The notes: generated by a model not told the origin, from the letters alone. 64,000 nt of DNA from Nocardioides sp. T2.26MG-1 (GCF_950101795.1 NZ_CATNLZ010000001.1:565382-629381), one strand, 5' to 3'. Positions 32,895 to 42,930 are shown, counted from the stretch's first letter. Made by a program: numbers and translations.

Positions 32895-33476
32895 TCAGGG
32901 GGTCCAGGCCGGGTCGCGGCCGGTCGCTCCGGCGAGCCGGTCCAGAGCGGGAGCACCGGGTGGGACCGGCACCGGCGGCCCGAACGGCCCGCCGCCGGCG
33001 GCCCCGGCCGGCGCCTCGAAGCCCTCGGCGAAGGCGAGGCTGGCGAGCACGGCCTCCACCCCGGGCGCGTAGGGCTGGCCGGTCGCGCGGGCGAGGTCCC
33101 AGCCGTGCACGACGACCTCGTCGAGCGCGACCAGCGCCGCGATGCCGGCGGGCATCTCGAACGGGCCGGCCTGGGTGGTGCCGTCGTACGCCGCGGGGTC
33201 GCGCCACGCCTCGGCAAGCGCGTGCAGCCGCCCGCTCAGCTCCTCACGCCAGCCCTCGGCCAGCCGCGAGCCGTCGACGTCCGGCGCCCCGTCGCCGGGC
33301 AGCGGCTCCTTGCGAGCCGACAGCGTGAAGGCGAGCGAGAGGCCGTTGAGGTGGTCGAGGAGGTCGGCGACCGTGTACGCCGGGCAGGGGGTCGGGTCAG
33401 CCAGCTGGTCGTCCCGCACCCCGCGCACGAGCGCGGCCACCGCCGCGGTCGCCGGTCGGAAGTCGATGGTGTCCAT
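32895..33476 (-). CDS. TIGR03086-type (DinB/mycothiol-dependent maleylpyruvate isomerase fold) protein
   Basis: A 193-residue four-helix protein. Candidate metal ligands are DLLDHLNGLS (first His) and the pattern DEVVVHGWDLARATG (second His), the signature of this actinobacterial family. Some members use mycothiol as cofactor, but most are of unknown activity. It starts at ATG 33476, 37 nt after the upstream hydrolase gene's stop codon, and may be its operon partner. The C-terminus is proline-rich. Confidence 0.85.
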   Translation of the reverse strand: MDTIDFRPATAAVAALVRGVRDDQLADPTPCPAYTVADLLDHLNGLSLAFTLSARKEPLPGDGAPDVDGSRLAEGWREELSGRLHALAEAWRDPAAYDGTTQAGPFEMPAGIAALVALDEVVVHGWDLARATGQPYAPGVEAVLASLAFAEGFEAPAGAAGGGPFGPPVPVPPGAPALDRLAGATGRDPAWTP

Positions 33477-33513
33477 GCCAGGACCGACCGGCGCCGCACG
33501 GCGTACTCATCGC

Positions 33514-35403
33514 TCAGAGAGCGGGGACCGTCAGCACCGACGGCCACAGCGGCCCGGTGCGCACGGTGAGCGGCGTCAGCGTGGCCGGCAGGTCCGGCAC
33601 CGTGGGCAGCAGGTGCGGCACATCGAAGGCCTGGATCGCGATCCGCAGCCGGTGCCCCGGGGCGAGCCGCGCGGCCGTCGGGAACACCTCGACATCGACG
33701 GGCGCGACCTCCCCGGGTGGGAGCGACTTCTTCGCCGCGCGCGTGAACAGGTGGAACGGCTGGATCACCGAACCGTCGAGGTAGCGAGTGCGGTCCCGGT
33801 CGAGCGCTCGGTGCGAGATGACCTGCCAGCCGCCGGTCAGCCGGGTGACCCTGCCGTCGGGTGCGACATCGGAGACCGACACCGAGAGCATGCCGTCGCC
33901 GGACGGGGTGGAGGTGTAGAGCCGGGCGTTGATCGGGCCGCGCAGGCGCAGCGGCGCGGTGAGCGGCTCGGTCTGGAAGACGACCCCGGTGTTGTCGTTG
34001 GGCGCGTTGTCCTCCCAGCAGGGCAGCCCGTCGAGCACGGTCGAGGGCAGCCCGGCCATCCACTGCGCGGTCGAGCGGGTGCACAGCCCGGAGACCGGCA
34101 CCGGCGGCACGATCGCACGGCCGTCGACGGCCGCGCCCTGCGTCAGGACGCCGATGCCGCCACCCGCGGTCGCGGAGCCCGAGAGCCGGAAGGTCTCGGC
34201 GTGCTGGTCGCCCATCCACTGCCGCGCGCGCGTCCAGCGGCCGCTGCCCTGCTCGTAGTAGGTGATCGGCGGGATGTCGGAGTCGAGCGCCCGGTCGGGG
34301 ACGCCGCGCACGTACCGGTCGAACCACCGCAGCTGCAGCTCGCTGAGCGAGCCGTAGCCGGCCTGGTCGATGTCGGCGGCCGAGGAGCCCTCGAGGTGGT
34401 TCCACGGGCCGATGATCATCTTCACCGGCACGCCCCGCCGCTCGAGGTTCTCGAAGAGCAGCGGGGTGCCGCGCTGGAAGATGTCGAACTCCCCGCCGAC
34501 CAGGAACGTCGGCACCTGCACCCGGCCGATCACCCGGTCCGGCGAGCGGTCGCGGTAGAACCTCCCGTCGTACGCCTCCTCGCCCCCGGTGAGCGCCTTC
34601 AGCATCAGCGGGATGGTGAACGTCGCGGCTGCGGTCAGGTGGTCCACGAACGCGCCGAACCCCGACTGCGGGTCGGTCGCGGTGACCGCCGGCGGGAGCA
34701 CGCCGGTGCCGGTCACCAGGCCCAGCCACAGCGGGATGAAGCCCACGTCGATCTGGCCGCCCGAGGCGACGACGTCGCGGTAGACGTCTGCGGCCGGGAC
34801 TTGCGGGAAGATCGCCTTGAGCCCCTTCGGGCGGGCGCCGGCGGCGAAGATCTGGCTCATGCCGAGGTACGACGGGCCGCTCATGCCCACCCGGCCGTCG
34901 CTCCACGGCCGCATGCGTGAGTGCGCCCACTCGACGATCTCGCCGGCGTCCTTGTCCTCTCGGCGGCTGAACGCCGCCCACTGCCCCTCGGAGCTGCCGG
35001 TGCCGCGGGCGTCGACGGTGAGCTGCGCGTAGCCCCGCTGCACGAGGTAGTTCGGGCTGCCACCGGTCAGACCGCCGCTGACGGCGCCGGACGCCTTGTT
35101 GTACGCCGTGATCGTCACGATCACCGGCAGCCGCCGGCGCACCGGCGTGCCGTCGGCGCGCGCCGGGAGCACCAGGTCGCCGCGCAGCACGGTGCCGTCG
35201 GACATCGGGATCGCGAGGTCCGTGCGGGTCACCGTCGAGGGGTAGATCTCGGGCCGCGGAGTCCACACACCCCGCTCAGCCGAGATTGCCGGCGCGCCGT
35301 GCGCGCGCGGCATCATGGACGAGATCGCGGGCGCCGGACCCACCAGGGCCCCGGCGACGAGGACGGCGGCGAGACGGCAGCTGAGCCTGCGGATCCGGGT
35401 CAT
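33514..35403 (-). CDS. Secreted CocE/NonD-family alpha/beta-hydrolase (X-Pro dipeptidyl-peptidase type)
   Basis: A 629-residue protein with a signal peptide (RRLSCRLAAVLVAGALVGPAPA, cleavage perhaps near 26-36). The alpha/beta-hydrolase domain has the nucleophile S178 in MSGPSYLGMSQ and RGYAQLTVDARGTGSSEG before it. A helical cap follows, then a C-terminal jelly-roll domain (LRGPINARLYTSTPSGDGML ... GHRLRIAIQAFDVP). Such enzymes cleave esters or X-Pro peptides outside the cell. Length and domain order are normal. Confidence 0.9.
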   Translation of the reverse strand: MTRIRRLSCRLAAVLVAGALVGPAPAISSMMPRAHGAPAISAERGVWTPRPEIYPSTVTRTDLAIPMSDGTVLRGDLVLPARADGTPVRRRLPVIVTITAYNKASGAVSGGLTGGSPNYLVQRGYAQLTVDARGTGSSEGQWAAFSRREDKDAGEIVEWAHSRMRPWSDGRVGMSGPSYLGMSQIFAAGARPKGLKAIFPQVPAADVYRDVVASGGQIDVGFIPLWLGLVTGTGVLPPAVTATDPQSGFGAFVDHLTAAATFTIPLMLKALTGGEEAYDGRFYRDRSPDRVIGRVQVPTFLVGGEFDIFQRGTPLLFENLERRGVPVKMIIGPWNHLEGSSAADIDQAGYGSLSELQLRWFDRYVRGVPDRALDSDIPPITYYEQGSGRWTRARQWMGDQHAETFRLSGSATAGGGIGVLTQGAAVDGRAIVPPVPVSGLCTRSTAQWMAGLPSTVLDGLPCWEDNAPNDNTGVVFQTEPLTAPLRLRGPINARLYTSTPSGDGMLSVSVSDVAPDGRVTRLTGGWQVISHRALDRDRTRYLDGSVIQPFHLFTRAAKKSLPPGEVAPVDVEVFPTAARLAPGHRLRIAIQAFDVPHLLPTVPDLPATLTPLTVRTGPLWPSVLTVPAL

Positions 35404-35453
35404 GCCGGGTCCAACGACTCCTCCGGCCGCCGGTCACCCCCGCGTGACGTGCG

Positions 35454-36053
35454 TCACTGCACGAGCAGCACGACAAGGGTCCGGGGGCCGTGAACGCCCT
35501 CGACCCGGTCGAGCTCGATGTCGCTGGTCGCCGACGGGCCGCTGATCCAGGTGTGCGGCCGGCCCGGGTCGAGCAGCGGCAGCGCGTCTGGCACGTCGGC
35601 GACCACCTGGTCAGCCCGCACGACGCAGACGTGCAGGTCGGGCACCAACGTGATCGCCCGCCGGCCCTGGCCGGGGCCGTGGTCCAGCACGATGGTGCCG
35701 GTCTCGGCGATGCCGACCCGCGCCTCGGTCACCACGGCGTCGTAGCCGTCGAGCTCGGCCGCGGACAGCCCGTCGTCGACCGTCGCGCCGGGCACCTCGA
35801 CGCCCAGCCCGGGCGGTACGACGACACGCGCACCACCCGGCAGAGCGGCCGCGACCCGGTCGGCCAGGTCGGCCGCCGAGCAGCGCTCCACCACGGCGCG
35901 GTAGTCGGCGACCCGCTCGGCGAAGTGCGCGACCACGTCGGCGAGCGGCGCGATCCGCGGCGCCGGCGGGACGTCGTACCCCGCCTCAACGCCGTCCAGC
36001 GCCGCGCGGATCCGGCCGAGGATCTCGTCTCGGGCAGTCGTCCGCTCACTCAT
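35454..36053 (-). CDS. lutC: L-lactate utilization protein LutC
   Basis: A 199-residue LUD-domain protein (ARVGIAETGTIVLDHGPGQGRRAITLVPDLHVCVV is the family core). With LutA and LutB it forms the iron-sulfur complex that oxidises L-lactate to pyruvate in bacteria lacking a flavin lactate dehydrogenase. It overlaps lutB by 8 nt (36046-36053) and is the last gene of the rhamnose-to-pyruvate operon. Confidence 0.93.
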   Translation of the reverse strand: MSERTTARDEILGRIRAALDGVEAGYDVPPAPRIAPLADVVAHFAERVADYRAVVERCSAADLADRVAAALPGGARVVVPPGLGVEVPGATVDDGLSAAELDGYDAVVTEARVGIAETGTIVLDHGPGQGRRAITLVPDLHVCVVRADQVVADVPDALPLLDPGRPHTWISGPSATSDIELDRVEGVHGPRTLVVLLVQ

Positions 36054-37497
36054 CGCGACCTCCGTCGGTGCGCTTCCACCAGGCCCGGAACGACTCGCGC
36101 GGGCCGGGTGGCAGGTCGCGGGCGGAGGCCCAACGGCTCAGCCCGGGGATTACGCCGGCCCGGCGCGCGAGCCGCAGGCCTGGGCCGGCGAGGCGCTCGC
36201 CGAGGCCGAGCTTGCGCGCGTCCGACAGCGCCACAGCGGCGCCCTTGAACGCGAGCGCCTCGGCCGAGGGAACCCCGCCCCGGTGGGCGTCGACGACCTG
36301 CGCGCGCAGGTCGACGAGGACCGAGGGGATGTCGATGCGCACCGGGCACACCTCGAAGCACGCGCCGCACAGCGACGAGGCGTAGGGCAGCGAGTCGGTC
36401 TGCTTGTCCTGGCCGACGCCCTTGAGCAGCGGGTTGAGGATCGCCCCGATCGGACCGGGGTAGACCGACCCATAGGCGTGGCCGCCGACCCGCTCGTAGA
36501 CCGGGCACACGTTGAGGCAGGCCGAGCAGCGGATGCAGCGCAGCGCCTGGCGGCCGACCTCGTCGGCGAGCGCGTTGGTGCGGCCGTTGTCGAGGAGCAC
36601 GACGTGCACCTCCTGCGGGCCGTCGCCGGGGGTCACCCCCGACCAGGTCGAGGTGTAGGGGTTCATCCGCTCACCGGTCGACGATCGCGGCAGCAGACGC
36701 AGCATCGGGTCGAGCTGGTCCCAGGTCGAGACGACCTTCTCGATGCCGACCACCGAGACCAGCACCTCGGGCAGGGTCAGGCACATCCGGCCGTTGCCCT
36801 CGGACTCGACGACCACCAAGGTGCCGGTCTCGGCGACCGCGAAGTTGGCGCCGGACACCGCGACCTTGGCCCGCAGGAACTTCTCCCGTAGGTGGGCACG
36901 TGCCGCCGCAGCGAGCACCCGCGGCTCGTCAGTGAGCCCGGCGGGAGCCGGCCGCCCGGCCCGGCCCATCTCGGCGAGGAAGATCTCGCGGATCTCGGCG
37001 CGGTTGCGGTGGATCGCCGGCACCAGGATGTGCGAGGGCAGGTCGTCGCCGAGCTGCACGATCAGCTCGGCGAGGTCGGTCTCCCAGGCCGCGATGCCCT
37101 CGGCGGCGAGCGCCTCGTTCAGGCCGATCTCCTGGGTGACCATCGACTTGACCTTGACGACCTCGTCGACGCCGTGCCGCCGCGCGACCGTCGCGACGAT
37201 CGCGTTGGCCTCGGCCGCGTCGCGGGCCCAGTGCACGGTCGCGCCGTTCGCGGTCAGCGTCTCCTCGAGCCGGACCAGGTGCTCGTCGAGCGAGCGCAGC
37301 GCGGACTCCTTGACGCCCGCGCCGGCGAGCCGCAGCGCCTCCCAGTCGCAGTTGGCGTTGACCTCGTCGACCAGGCGCTGCCGCTTCGCGCGGATCGTGG
37401 CCGTGGCGTGCGCGAGGTTGTGCCGCAGCTGCGCGTCCCCGAGTGCGGCGCGCGCCGCGACCGGGAACTTCGGCATCCCGACGAAGGTGCCGCTCAT
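36046..37497 (-). CDS. lutB: L-lactate utilization iron-sulfur protein LutB
   Basis: A 483-residue protein. The N-terminal LUD domain includes VAETGTLVVVESEGNGRMCLTLPEV. Two ferredoxin-type [4Fe-4S] motifs follow, CIRCSACLNVCPVY and CGACFEVCPVRIDIP, and a helical C-terminal region completes it. It carries electrons in lactate oxidation. The ATG at 37497 overlaps the lutA stop (37494), and its own stop overlaps lutC, so translation of lutABC is coupled. Confidence 0.95.
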   Translation of the reverse strand: MSGTFVGMPKFPVAARAALGDAQLRHNLAHATATIRAKRQRLVDEVNANCDWEALRLAGAGVKESALRSLDEHLVRLEETLTANGATVHWARDAAEANAIVATVARRHGVDEVVKVKSMVTQEIGLNEALAAEGIAAWETDLAELIVQLGDDLPSHILVPAIHRNRAEIREIFLAEMGRAGRPAPAGLTDEPRVLAAAARAHLREKFLRAKVAVSGANFAVAETGTLVVVESEGNGRMCLTLPEVLVSVVGIEKVVSTWDQLDPMLRLLPRSSTGERMNPYTSTWSGVTPGDGPQEVHVVLLDNGRTNALADEVGRQALRCIRCSACLNVCPVYERVGGHAYGSVYPGPIGAILNPLLKGVGQDKQTDSLPYASSLCGACFEVCPVRIDIPSVLVDLRAQVVDAHRGGVPSAEALAFKGAAVALSDARKLGLGERLAGPGLRLARRAGVIPGLSRWASARDLPPGPRESFRAWWKRTDGGRDE

Positions 37498-38234
37498 TCT
37501 GTGGCCGCCAGGATCTCGGCGAGGTGCACGGTGCGTACGCCGGCGCGCTGGCGCGACAGCACGCCGCCGATGTGCGTCAGGCAGGAGTTGTCACCGGCGA
37601 CCACGACCTCGGCGCCGGTCTCACGTACGTGCCGCGCCTTGTCGGTGCCCATCGCGATCGAGGTGTCGGCGTTCTTGACCGCGAAGGTGCCCCCGAAGCC
37701 GCAGCACTCCTCGGCCTTCGGCAGCTCGACCAGCGTGAGGCCGCGGACATGGTCGAGGAGCTGCCGGGGGCGGTCGCCCACGCCGAGCATCCGCAGCGAG
37801 TGGCAGGTGGGGTGGTAGGTCACCGTGTGCGGGTAGTAGGCGCCGACGTCGGTGACGCCGAGGACGTCGACGAGGAACTCCGAGAGCTCGTGGACCCGGG
37901 GCGCGAGCTCGCTCACCGCGGTGACGAGTCCGGCGTCGCCGGACCGGCGCGCGACGATCGAGTGCTGGTGCCGCGCGGAGCCGGCGCAGGATCCGGACGG
38001 GGTCACCACGGCGTCGTACCCGGCGAAGGCGTCGACGAAGGTCCGCACCACCGGCACCGCCTCGTCGAGATACCCGGTGTTGACCATCGGCTGCGCGCAG
38101 CAGGTCTGCGCAGGAGGAAAGTCGACCTCGACACCGAGGCGGCGCAGCAGCGTCACGACTGCCCTCCCCGTGTCGGGATAGATCGCGTCGTTGATGCACG
38201 TGACCATCAGCGCGACCCGCATGCCGCTCATCAT
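37494..38234 (-). CDS. lutA: L-lactate utilization protein LutA (CCG-domain)
   Basis: A 246-residue protein with two CCG (DUF224) cysteine-rich domains. Their key motifs are TCCAQPMVNTGY and AEECCGFGGTFAVKN, which bind a non-cubane iron-sulfur cluster in related proteins. It is part of the LutABC lactate oxidation complex. The ATG at 38234 overlaps the stop of rhaB (38231), tying lactate oxidation to rhamnose breakdown. A possible internal start at Met5 exists. Confidence 0.94.
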   Translation of the reverse strand: MMSGMRVALMVTCINDAIYPDTGRAVVTLLRRLGVEVDFPPAQTCCAQPMVNTGYLDEAVPVVRTFVDAFAGYDAVVTPSGSCAGSARHQHSIVARRSGDAGLVTAVSELAPRVHELSEFLVDVLGVTDVGAYYPHTVTYHPTCHSLRMLGVGDRPRQLLDHVRGLTLVELPKAEECCGFGGTFAVKNADTSIAMGTDKARHVRETGAEVVVAGDNSCLTHIGGVLSRQRAGVRTVHLAEILAATE

Positions 38235-39718
38235 GCCTCCGGGCGAGTCGCGAGGCGGCGCTCAGCCGCGTCCCAGTCGAGGCCGGATCGGGGCTCGTAG
38301 CGCCGGATGGCGTGGGTACGTCGGACCAGCGATCGCATCGCGGCCAGGTCGGGGAGGTCCACGCCCAGGGCGCGGGCCTGGACGAGTCCGTTGCCCAGGG
38401 CGGCAGCCTCCGCGGGCCCGGCCAGCACGGGGAGTCCGAGCGCATCGGCGGTCAGCTGGCACAGCAGCTCGTTCTGCGAGCCGCCGCCCACGACGTGCAC
38501 GACGTCCACCGGGCGCCCGGCGAGGGAGGCCGCGAGCCGGATGTTGCGGCGGTAGGCGAGGGCAAGACTGTCGAGGATCGTCCGGGTGATCGACACCGGG
38601 TCCTGCGGCACGACCTCGCCCGTCCGGTCGGCGAGCTGCTGGATCCGCGCCGGTAGGTCACCCGGTGTGAGGAAGTTCGGATCGTTGATGTCGACGACCG
38701 TCCGGAGTCCGGGCGACTCGGCGGCGCCGGCGAGCAGTGACGGCAGCGTGAGGTCACGCAGTCGCAGATCGGCCCAGGTCCGCAGCGACTCGGAGAGGAC
38801 CCAGAGGCCCATCACGTTCTTGAGGAACCGGATGGTCCCGTCGATCCCGGTCTCGTTGGTGAAGTTCGCGGTCCGGGCGTCCTCGGTCAGCACGGGCTCC
38901 TCGAGCTCGAGGCCGACCAGGGACCAGGTGCCCGACGAGATGTAGGCGAACGACTCGGCCTCCGCTGGGACCGCCACCACCGCCGATGCGGTGTCGTGCG
39001 ATCCCACGGCGATGACCGGCACCCCCGGCGCCCCGAGCTGCCGGCCCACGTCCTCCGACACCGGGCCGATACGCTCGCCCGGCTCCCGCAACGGCGGCAG
39101 CACCGACCAGGGCAGGCCGATCCGCTTGGCCAGCTCCAGCGACCATGCTCGGGTCCTGACGTCGTACAGGCCCGTGGTGGACGCGTTCGTCCGCTCGGCC
39201 CCCACCTCACCGGTGAGCCAGTACGCCAGCAGGTCAGGGAGCAGCAGGAGCGTCTCGGCCGACTCCAGCACGGGCGTGCCCAGCTCGGACGCCAGTTGGT
39301 AGATGGTGTTGAACGGCAGCTGCTGGAGTCCGGTCACGTCGTACAGCTCGGCGTCGGGCACCTGCTCACGCACTCTGGCCGGCACGCCCTCGGTACGACG
39401 GTCCCGATGGCTGCGCGGGTTCGCGAGCAGGTGCCCGTCGCGGTCCAGCAGGCCGTAGTCGACGGCCCAGGAGTCGATGCCGATGCCGTTCAGGCGCCCG
39501 GTGCCGCTGACCCGACGGACGCCGGCGAGCACCTCGCGGTGGATGCCGAGCACGTCCCAGAACAGCGCGCCGCGAACCGGAACCGCCGCGTTGGGGAACC
39601 GGTGCAGCTCCTCGAGGTCGAGCCGGTCGGCACCGACACGGCAGGCCATGACGCGACCGCTGGTCGCGCCGAGGTCGACCGCGGCGACGCGGACGGGCTC
39701 CGCCTCGAGACCGGTCAT
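38231..39718 (-). CDS. rhaB: L-rhamnulokinase
   Basis: A 495-residue FGGY-family sugar kinase. The phosphate-1 motif is VAAVDLGATSGRVM (about 11-24), the substrate region IGIDSWAVDYGLLDRDG, and the adenosine-binding region DVVHVVGGGSQNELLCQL. It phosphorylates L-rhamnulose to rhamnulose 1-phosphate. The ATG at 39718 overlaps the stop of the aldolase/dehydrogenase gene, and its stop overlaps lutA. RhaB assignment over other FGGY kinases is supported by the operon. Confidence 0.94.
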   Translation of the reverse strand: MTGLEAEPVRVAAVDLGATSGRVMACRVGADRLDLEELHRFPNAAVPVRGALFWDVLGIHREVLAGVRRVSGTGRLNGIGIDSWAVDYGLLDRDGHLLANPRSHRDRRTEGVPARVREQVPDAELYDVTGLQQLPFNTIYQLASELGTPVLESAETLLLLPDLLAYWLTGEVGAERTNASTTGLYDVRTRAWSLELAKRIGLPWSVLPPLREPGERIGPVSEDVGRQLGAPGVPVIAVGSHDTASAVVAVPAEAESFAYISSGTWSLVGLELEEPVLTEDARTANFTNETGIDGTIRFLKNVMGLWVLSESLRTWADLRLRDLTLPSLLAGAAESPGLRTVVDINDPNFLTPGDLPARIQQLADRTGEVVPQDPVSITRTILDSLALAYRRNIRLAASLAGRPVDVVHVVGGGSQNELLCQLTADALGLPVLAGPAEAAALGNGLVQARALGVDLPDLAAMRSLVRRTHAIRRYEPRSGLDWDAAERRLATRPEA

Positions 39719-41757
39719 CGCAGGAACGCCGCCGCGACGCCCGCGTCGACCGGGACGTGCAGACCGGTGGTGTGGCTGAGCTCTGCGGAGCAGAGCACGA
39801 AGACCGCGTTGGCGATGTTCTCGGGGAGCACCTCGCGCTTGAGGATCGTGCGCTGGGCGTAGAACTTGCCGAGGTCCTTCTCCTTCACGCCGTAGACCGC
39901 GGCCCGGTTGGCGCCCCAGCCGCTGGCGAAGATGCCGGAGCCCTGGACGACGCCGTCCGGGTTGACGCCGTTGACCTTGATGCCGTGCTCGCCGAGCTCG
40001 GCGGCCAGCAGCCGCACCTGGTGTGCCTGGTCGGCCTTGGCCGCCCCGTACGCCACGTTGTTGGGGCCGGCGAAGACGGCGTTCTTCGAGGAGATGTAGA
40101 CGATGTCGCCGCCCATCCTCTGCTCGATCATCACCTTCGCGGCCGCCTGGGAGACCAGGAACGAGCCCTTGGCCATCACGTCGTGCTGGAGGTCCCAGTC
40201 TCGCTCGGTGGTCTCGAGCAGAGAGCGCGACAACGAGAGCCCGGCGTTGTTGACCACGAGGTCGACCCCGCCGAACGCCAGCACGGCTGCATCGACCATG
40301 GCCCGTACCGCTGCGGCGTCGGAGACGTCGACCTGCACCCCCACAGCGACGTCGGCCGAGCCGATCGACGCCGCAGCCTCCTGCGCCTTCTCCAACGACA
40401 GGTCGGCGATCACGACACAGGCGCCCTCGGCGGCGAGCTTCTCGGCGGTCGCCCGACCGATGCCCGACGCAGCGCCGGTGACCAGCGCGACGCGGGTGGC
40501 CAGCGGCTTCGGCTTCGGCATCCGCTGGAGCTTGGCCTCCTCCAGCGCCCAGTACTCGATGCGGAACTTCTCCGACTCGTCGATCGGGGCGTACGTCGAG
40601 AGCCCCTCCGCCCCGCGCATCACGTTGATCGCGTTGATGTAGAACTCGCCGGCCACGCGGGCGGTCTGCTTGTTCGCGCCGTAGGAGAACATGCCGACTC
40701 CGGGCACCAGGATGACCAGCGGGTCGGCACCGCGCATCGCGGGCGATCCCTTGACCTTGTTGCGCTCGTAGTAGCCGGCGTAGTCGGCGCGGTAGGCCTC
40801 GTGGATCTCGGCGACGCGGGCCTTGACCTTGTCCAGCGGCGCGTCGGCCGGGAGGTCCAGGACCATCGGCTTCACCTTGGTGCGCAGGAAGTGGTCGGGG
40901 CAGGAGGTGCCGAGCTCGGCCAGGCGCGGGTGGTGGCGGCCGGCGAGGAAGTCGAGCACGACCTTGTCGTCGGTGAAGTGGCCGACCATCGGCCGGTCCC
41001 GGGACGCGACGCCGCGCAGCAGCGGGGCGATCTCGGCGGCGCGGGCACGACGCTTGGCGGGGCTCAGCGGCTCCCATCTCTTCACGCGGGCACCGAACGG
41101 CTGCTTCTTCGAGTTCGCCTTGATGTACCTCTCGGCCGTGCGGATCATCCACAGCGAGTTCTTCTCGCACCTCTCGGATGTCTCGCCCCAGGCGGTGATG
41201 CCGTGGCCGCCGAGGATGCAGCCGATCGCCTGGGGGTGCTGCTCCTTGATGGCGGCGATGTCGAGGCCGAGCTGGAAGCCCGGGCGGCGCCAGGGCACCC
41301 ACACGACCTTGTCGCCGAAGATCTCCTTGGTCAGCGTCTCGCCGTCGGCAGCGGTCGCGATCGCGATGCCGGAGTCGGGGTGCAGGTGGTCGACGTGTGC
41401 GGCGTCCACGAGACCGTGCATCGCGGTGTCGATCGAGGGAGCCGCGCCGCCCTTGCCATGCAGGCAGTAGTCGAACGCCGCGACCATCTCGTCCTCGCGG
41501 GCGACACCCGGGTAGACCTCGACCAGCGCACGCATCCGGTCGAGCCGGAGCACGGCGAGGCCGGACTCCTTCAGCGTGCCGAGGTCGCCGCCGGAGCCCT
41601 TGACCCAGAGCAGCTCGACCGGCTCGCCGGTGACCGGGTCGGTCTCGGTGCCCTTGGCGGAGGTGTTGCCGCCGGCGTAGTTGGTGTTCTTCGGGTCGGC
41701 GCCGAGCCGGTTGGACCGGGCGATCAGCTCGCTCGCGGTGGTGGTCGTGTCACTCAT
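39715..41757 (-). CDS. rhaEW: Bifunctional rhamnulose-1-phosphate aldolase / lactaldehyde dehydrogenase (RhaEW type)
   Basis: A 680-residue fusion. Residues 1 to about 400 are a class II aldolase with metal histidines in DAAHVDHLHPDS and GGHGITAW. Residues of about 425-680 are a short-chain dehydrogenase with VALVTGAASGIGRATAEKL, NNAG and the YxxxK pair in VAYGAAKADQ. The first part splits rhamnulose 1-phosphate to DHAP and L-lactaldehyde. The second oxidises the aldehyde to L-lactate, feeding LutABC. The architecture is known in Bacillus and actinobacteria. It lies 3 nt after rhaI. Confidence 0.95.
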   Translation of the reverse strand: MSDTTTTASELIARSNRLGADPKNTNYAGGNTSAKGTETDPVTGEPVELLWVKGSGGDLGTLKESGLAVLRLDRMRALVEVYPGVAREDEMVAAFDYCLHGKGGAAPSIDTAMHGLVDAAHVDHLHPDSGIAIATAADGETLTKEIFGDKVVWVPWRRPGFQLGLDIAAIKEQHPQAIGCILGGHGITAWGETSERCEKNSLWMIRTAERYIKANSKKQPFGARVKRWEPLSPAKRRARAAEIAPLLRGVASRDRPMVGHFTDDKVVLDFLAGRHHPRLAELGTSCPDHFLRTKVKPMVLDLPADAPLDKVKARVAEIHEAYRADYAGYYERNKVKGSPAMRGADPLVILVPGVGMFSYGANKQTARVAGEFYINAINVMRGAEGLSTYAPIDESEKFRIEYWALEEAKLQRMPKPKPLATRVALVTGAASGIGRATAEKLAAEGACVVIADLSLEKAQEAAASIGSADVAVGVQVDVSDAAAVRAMVDAAVLAFGGVDLVVNNAGLSLSRSLLETTERDWDLQHDVMAKGSFLVSQAAAKVMIEQRMGGDIVYISSKNAVFAGPNNVAYGAAKADQAHQVRLLAAELGEHGIKVNGVNPDGVVQGSGIFASGWGANRAAVYGVKEKDLGKFYAQRTILKREVLPENIANAVFVLCSAELSHTTGLHVPVDAGVAAAFLR

Positions 41758-41760
41758 GGG

Positions 41761-42924
41761 TCAGCTCCATCCTGCCTGCGTGCCGCCGATGCGGTCCGCC
41801 TCGATCTGCTCCTGGTGGCCGCTCTCGAGGTAGGCCCGCATCGGGTTGGCGGGCAGCCCCCGATCCTCGCGCCAGACGGCGAGGTCGGCGCGTACGTCGG
41901 TGTAGAAGGCGTCCATGAGGATCTCGTTGGCCAGCAGGACGTCGCCCTCCTCCTGCGCCGTGGTCAGCGCGTCGGTGTCGACGAGCAGCGCTCGCGCGGT
42001 CATCTCCTGGACGTTGAGCACCGAGCGGATCTGGCCCGGGATCTTCTTCTCGATGTTGTGGCACTGGTCGAGCATGTAGGCCACCTCGCTGTCCGGGCCG
42101 AACGCGCCTCCACGGATGCATTCGAAGAGGATCCGGAACAGCTGGAACGGGTCGGCCGCCCCGACGATCAGGTCGTCGTCGGCGTAGAAGCGGCTGTTGA
42201 AGTCGAAGGACCCGAGCTTCCCCAGCCGGATCAACTGGGCGACGATGAACTCGATGTTGGTGCCCGGGGCGTGGTGCCCGGTGTCGAGGCAGACCATCGC
42301 ACGCTCGCCGAGCGCGGCCACGTGGACGTACGACGTGCCCCAGTCCGGGACGTCGGTGTGATAGAACGCCGGCTCGAAGAACTTGTACTCCAGCACCAGC
42401 CGCTGGTCGTCGGAGAGCCGGTCGTAGATCGTGCGCAGGCTCTCCGCCAGGCGGTCCTGGCGCCCGCGGATGTCGGCCTGGCCCGGGTAGTTGGAGCCCT
42501 CGGCGAGCCAGATCTTCAGGTCCCTCGAGCCCGTGGCGTGCATGACGTCGATGCAGGCGAGGTGGTGGTCGATCGCCTTCTGCCGGATCCGCTTGTCGGT
42601 GTGCGTGAGCGCCCCGAGCTTGTAGTCGTCGTCCTGGAACGTGTTGGAGTTGATCGTGCCGAGCCGGATGCCGAGGTCCTCGGCGTAACGGCGAAGCGCG
42701 CCGAAGTCGTCCACCAGGTCCCACGGAATGTGCAGGGCGACCGAGGGCGCGAGCCCCGTGAACCGGTGCACGGTCGCGGCGTCCGCGACCTTCTCCTCGA
42801 CGGTGCGGGGCGTCCCGGGTGTGCCGAACACCTTGAACCGGGTCCCGGAGTTGCCGTAGGCCCACGATGGGACCTCGATCGCCTGCGCCTCGAGCAGAGG
42901 AGCGATCTCGCTGAACGTCTTCAT
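41761..42924 (-). CDS. rhaI: L-rhamnose isomerase
   Basis: A 387-residue TIM-barrel sugar isomerase of the RhaI (Bacteroides/actinobacterial) type. Characteristic blocks are WAYGNSGTRFKVF, HIPWDLVDDFGALR, LEYKFFEPAFYHTDVPDWGTSY and CLDTGHHAPGTNIEF. These hold the metal-binding Glu, Asp and His residues. It converts L-rhamnose to L-rhamnulose. It sits 6 nt after rhaM and 3 nt before rhaEW. Confidence 0.95.
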   Translation of the reverse strand: MKTFSEIAPLLEAQAIEVPSWAYGNSGTRFKVFGTPGTPRTVEEKVADAATVHRFTGLAPSVALHIPWDLVDDFGALRRYAEDLGIRLGTINSNTFQDDDYKLGALTHTDKRIRQKAIDHHLACIDVMHATGSRDLKIWLAEGSNYPGQADIRGRQDRLAESLRTIYDRLSDDQRLVLEYKFFEPAFYHTDVPDWGTSYVHVAALGERAMVCLDTGHHAPGTNIEFIVAQLIRLGKLGSFDFNSRFYADDDLIVGAADPFQLFRILFECIRGGAFGPDSEVAYMLDQCHNIEKKIPGQIRSVLNVQEMTARALLVDTDALTTAQEEGDVLLANEILMDAFYTDVRADLAVWREDRGLPANPMRAYLESGHQEQIEADRIGGTQAGWS

Positions 42925-42930
42925 CTCACA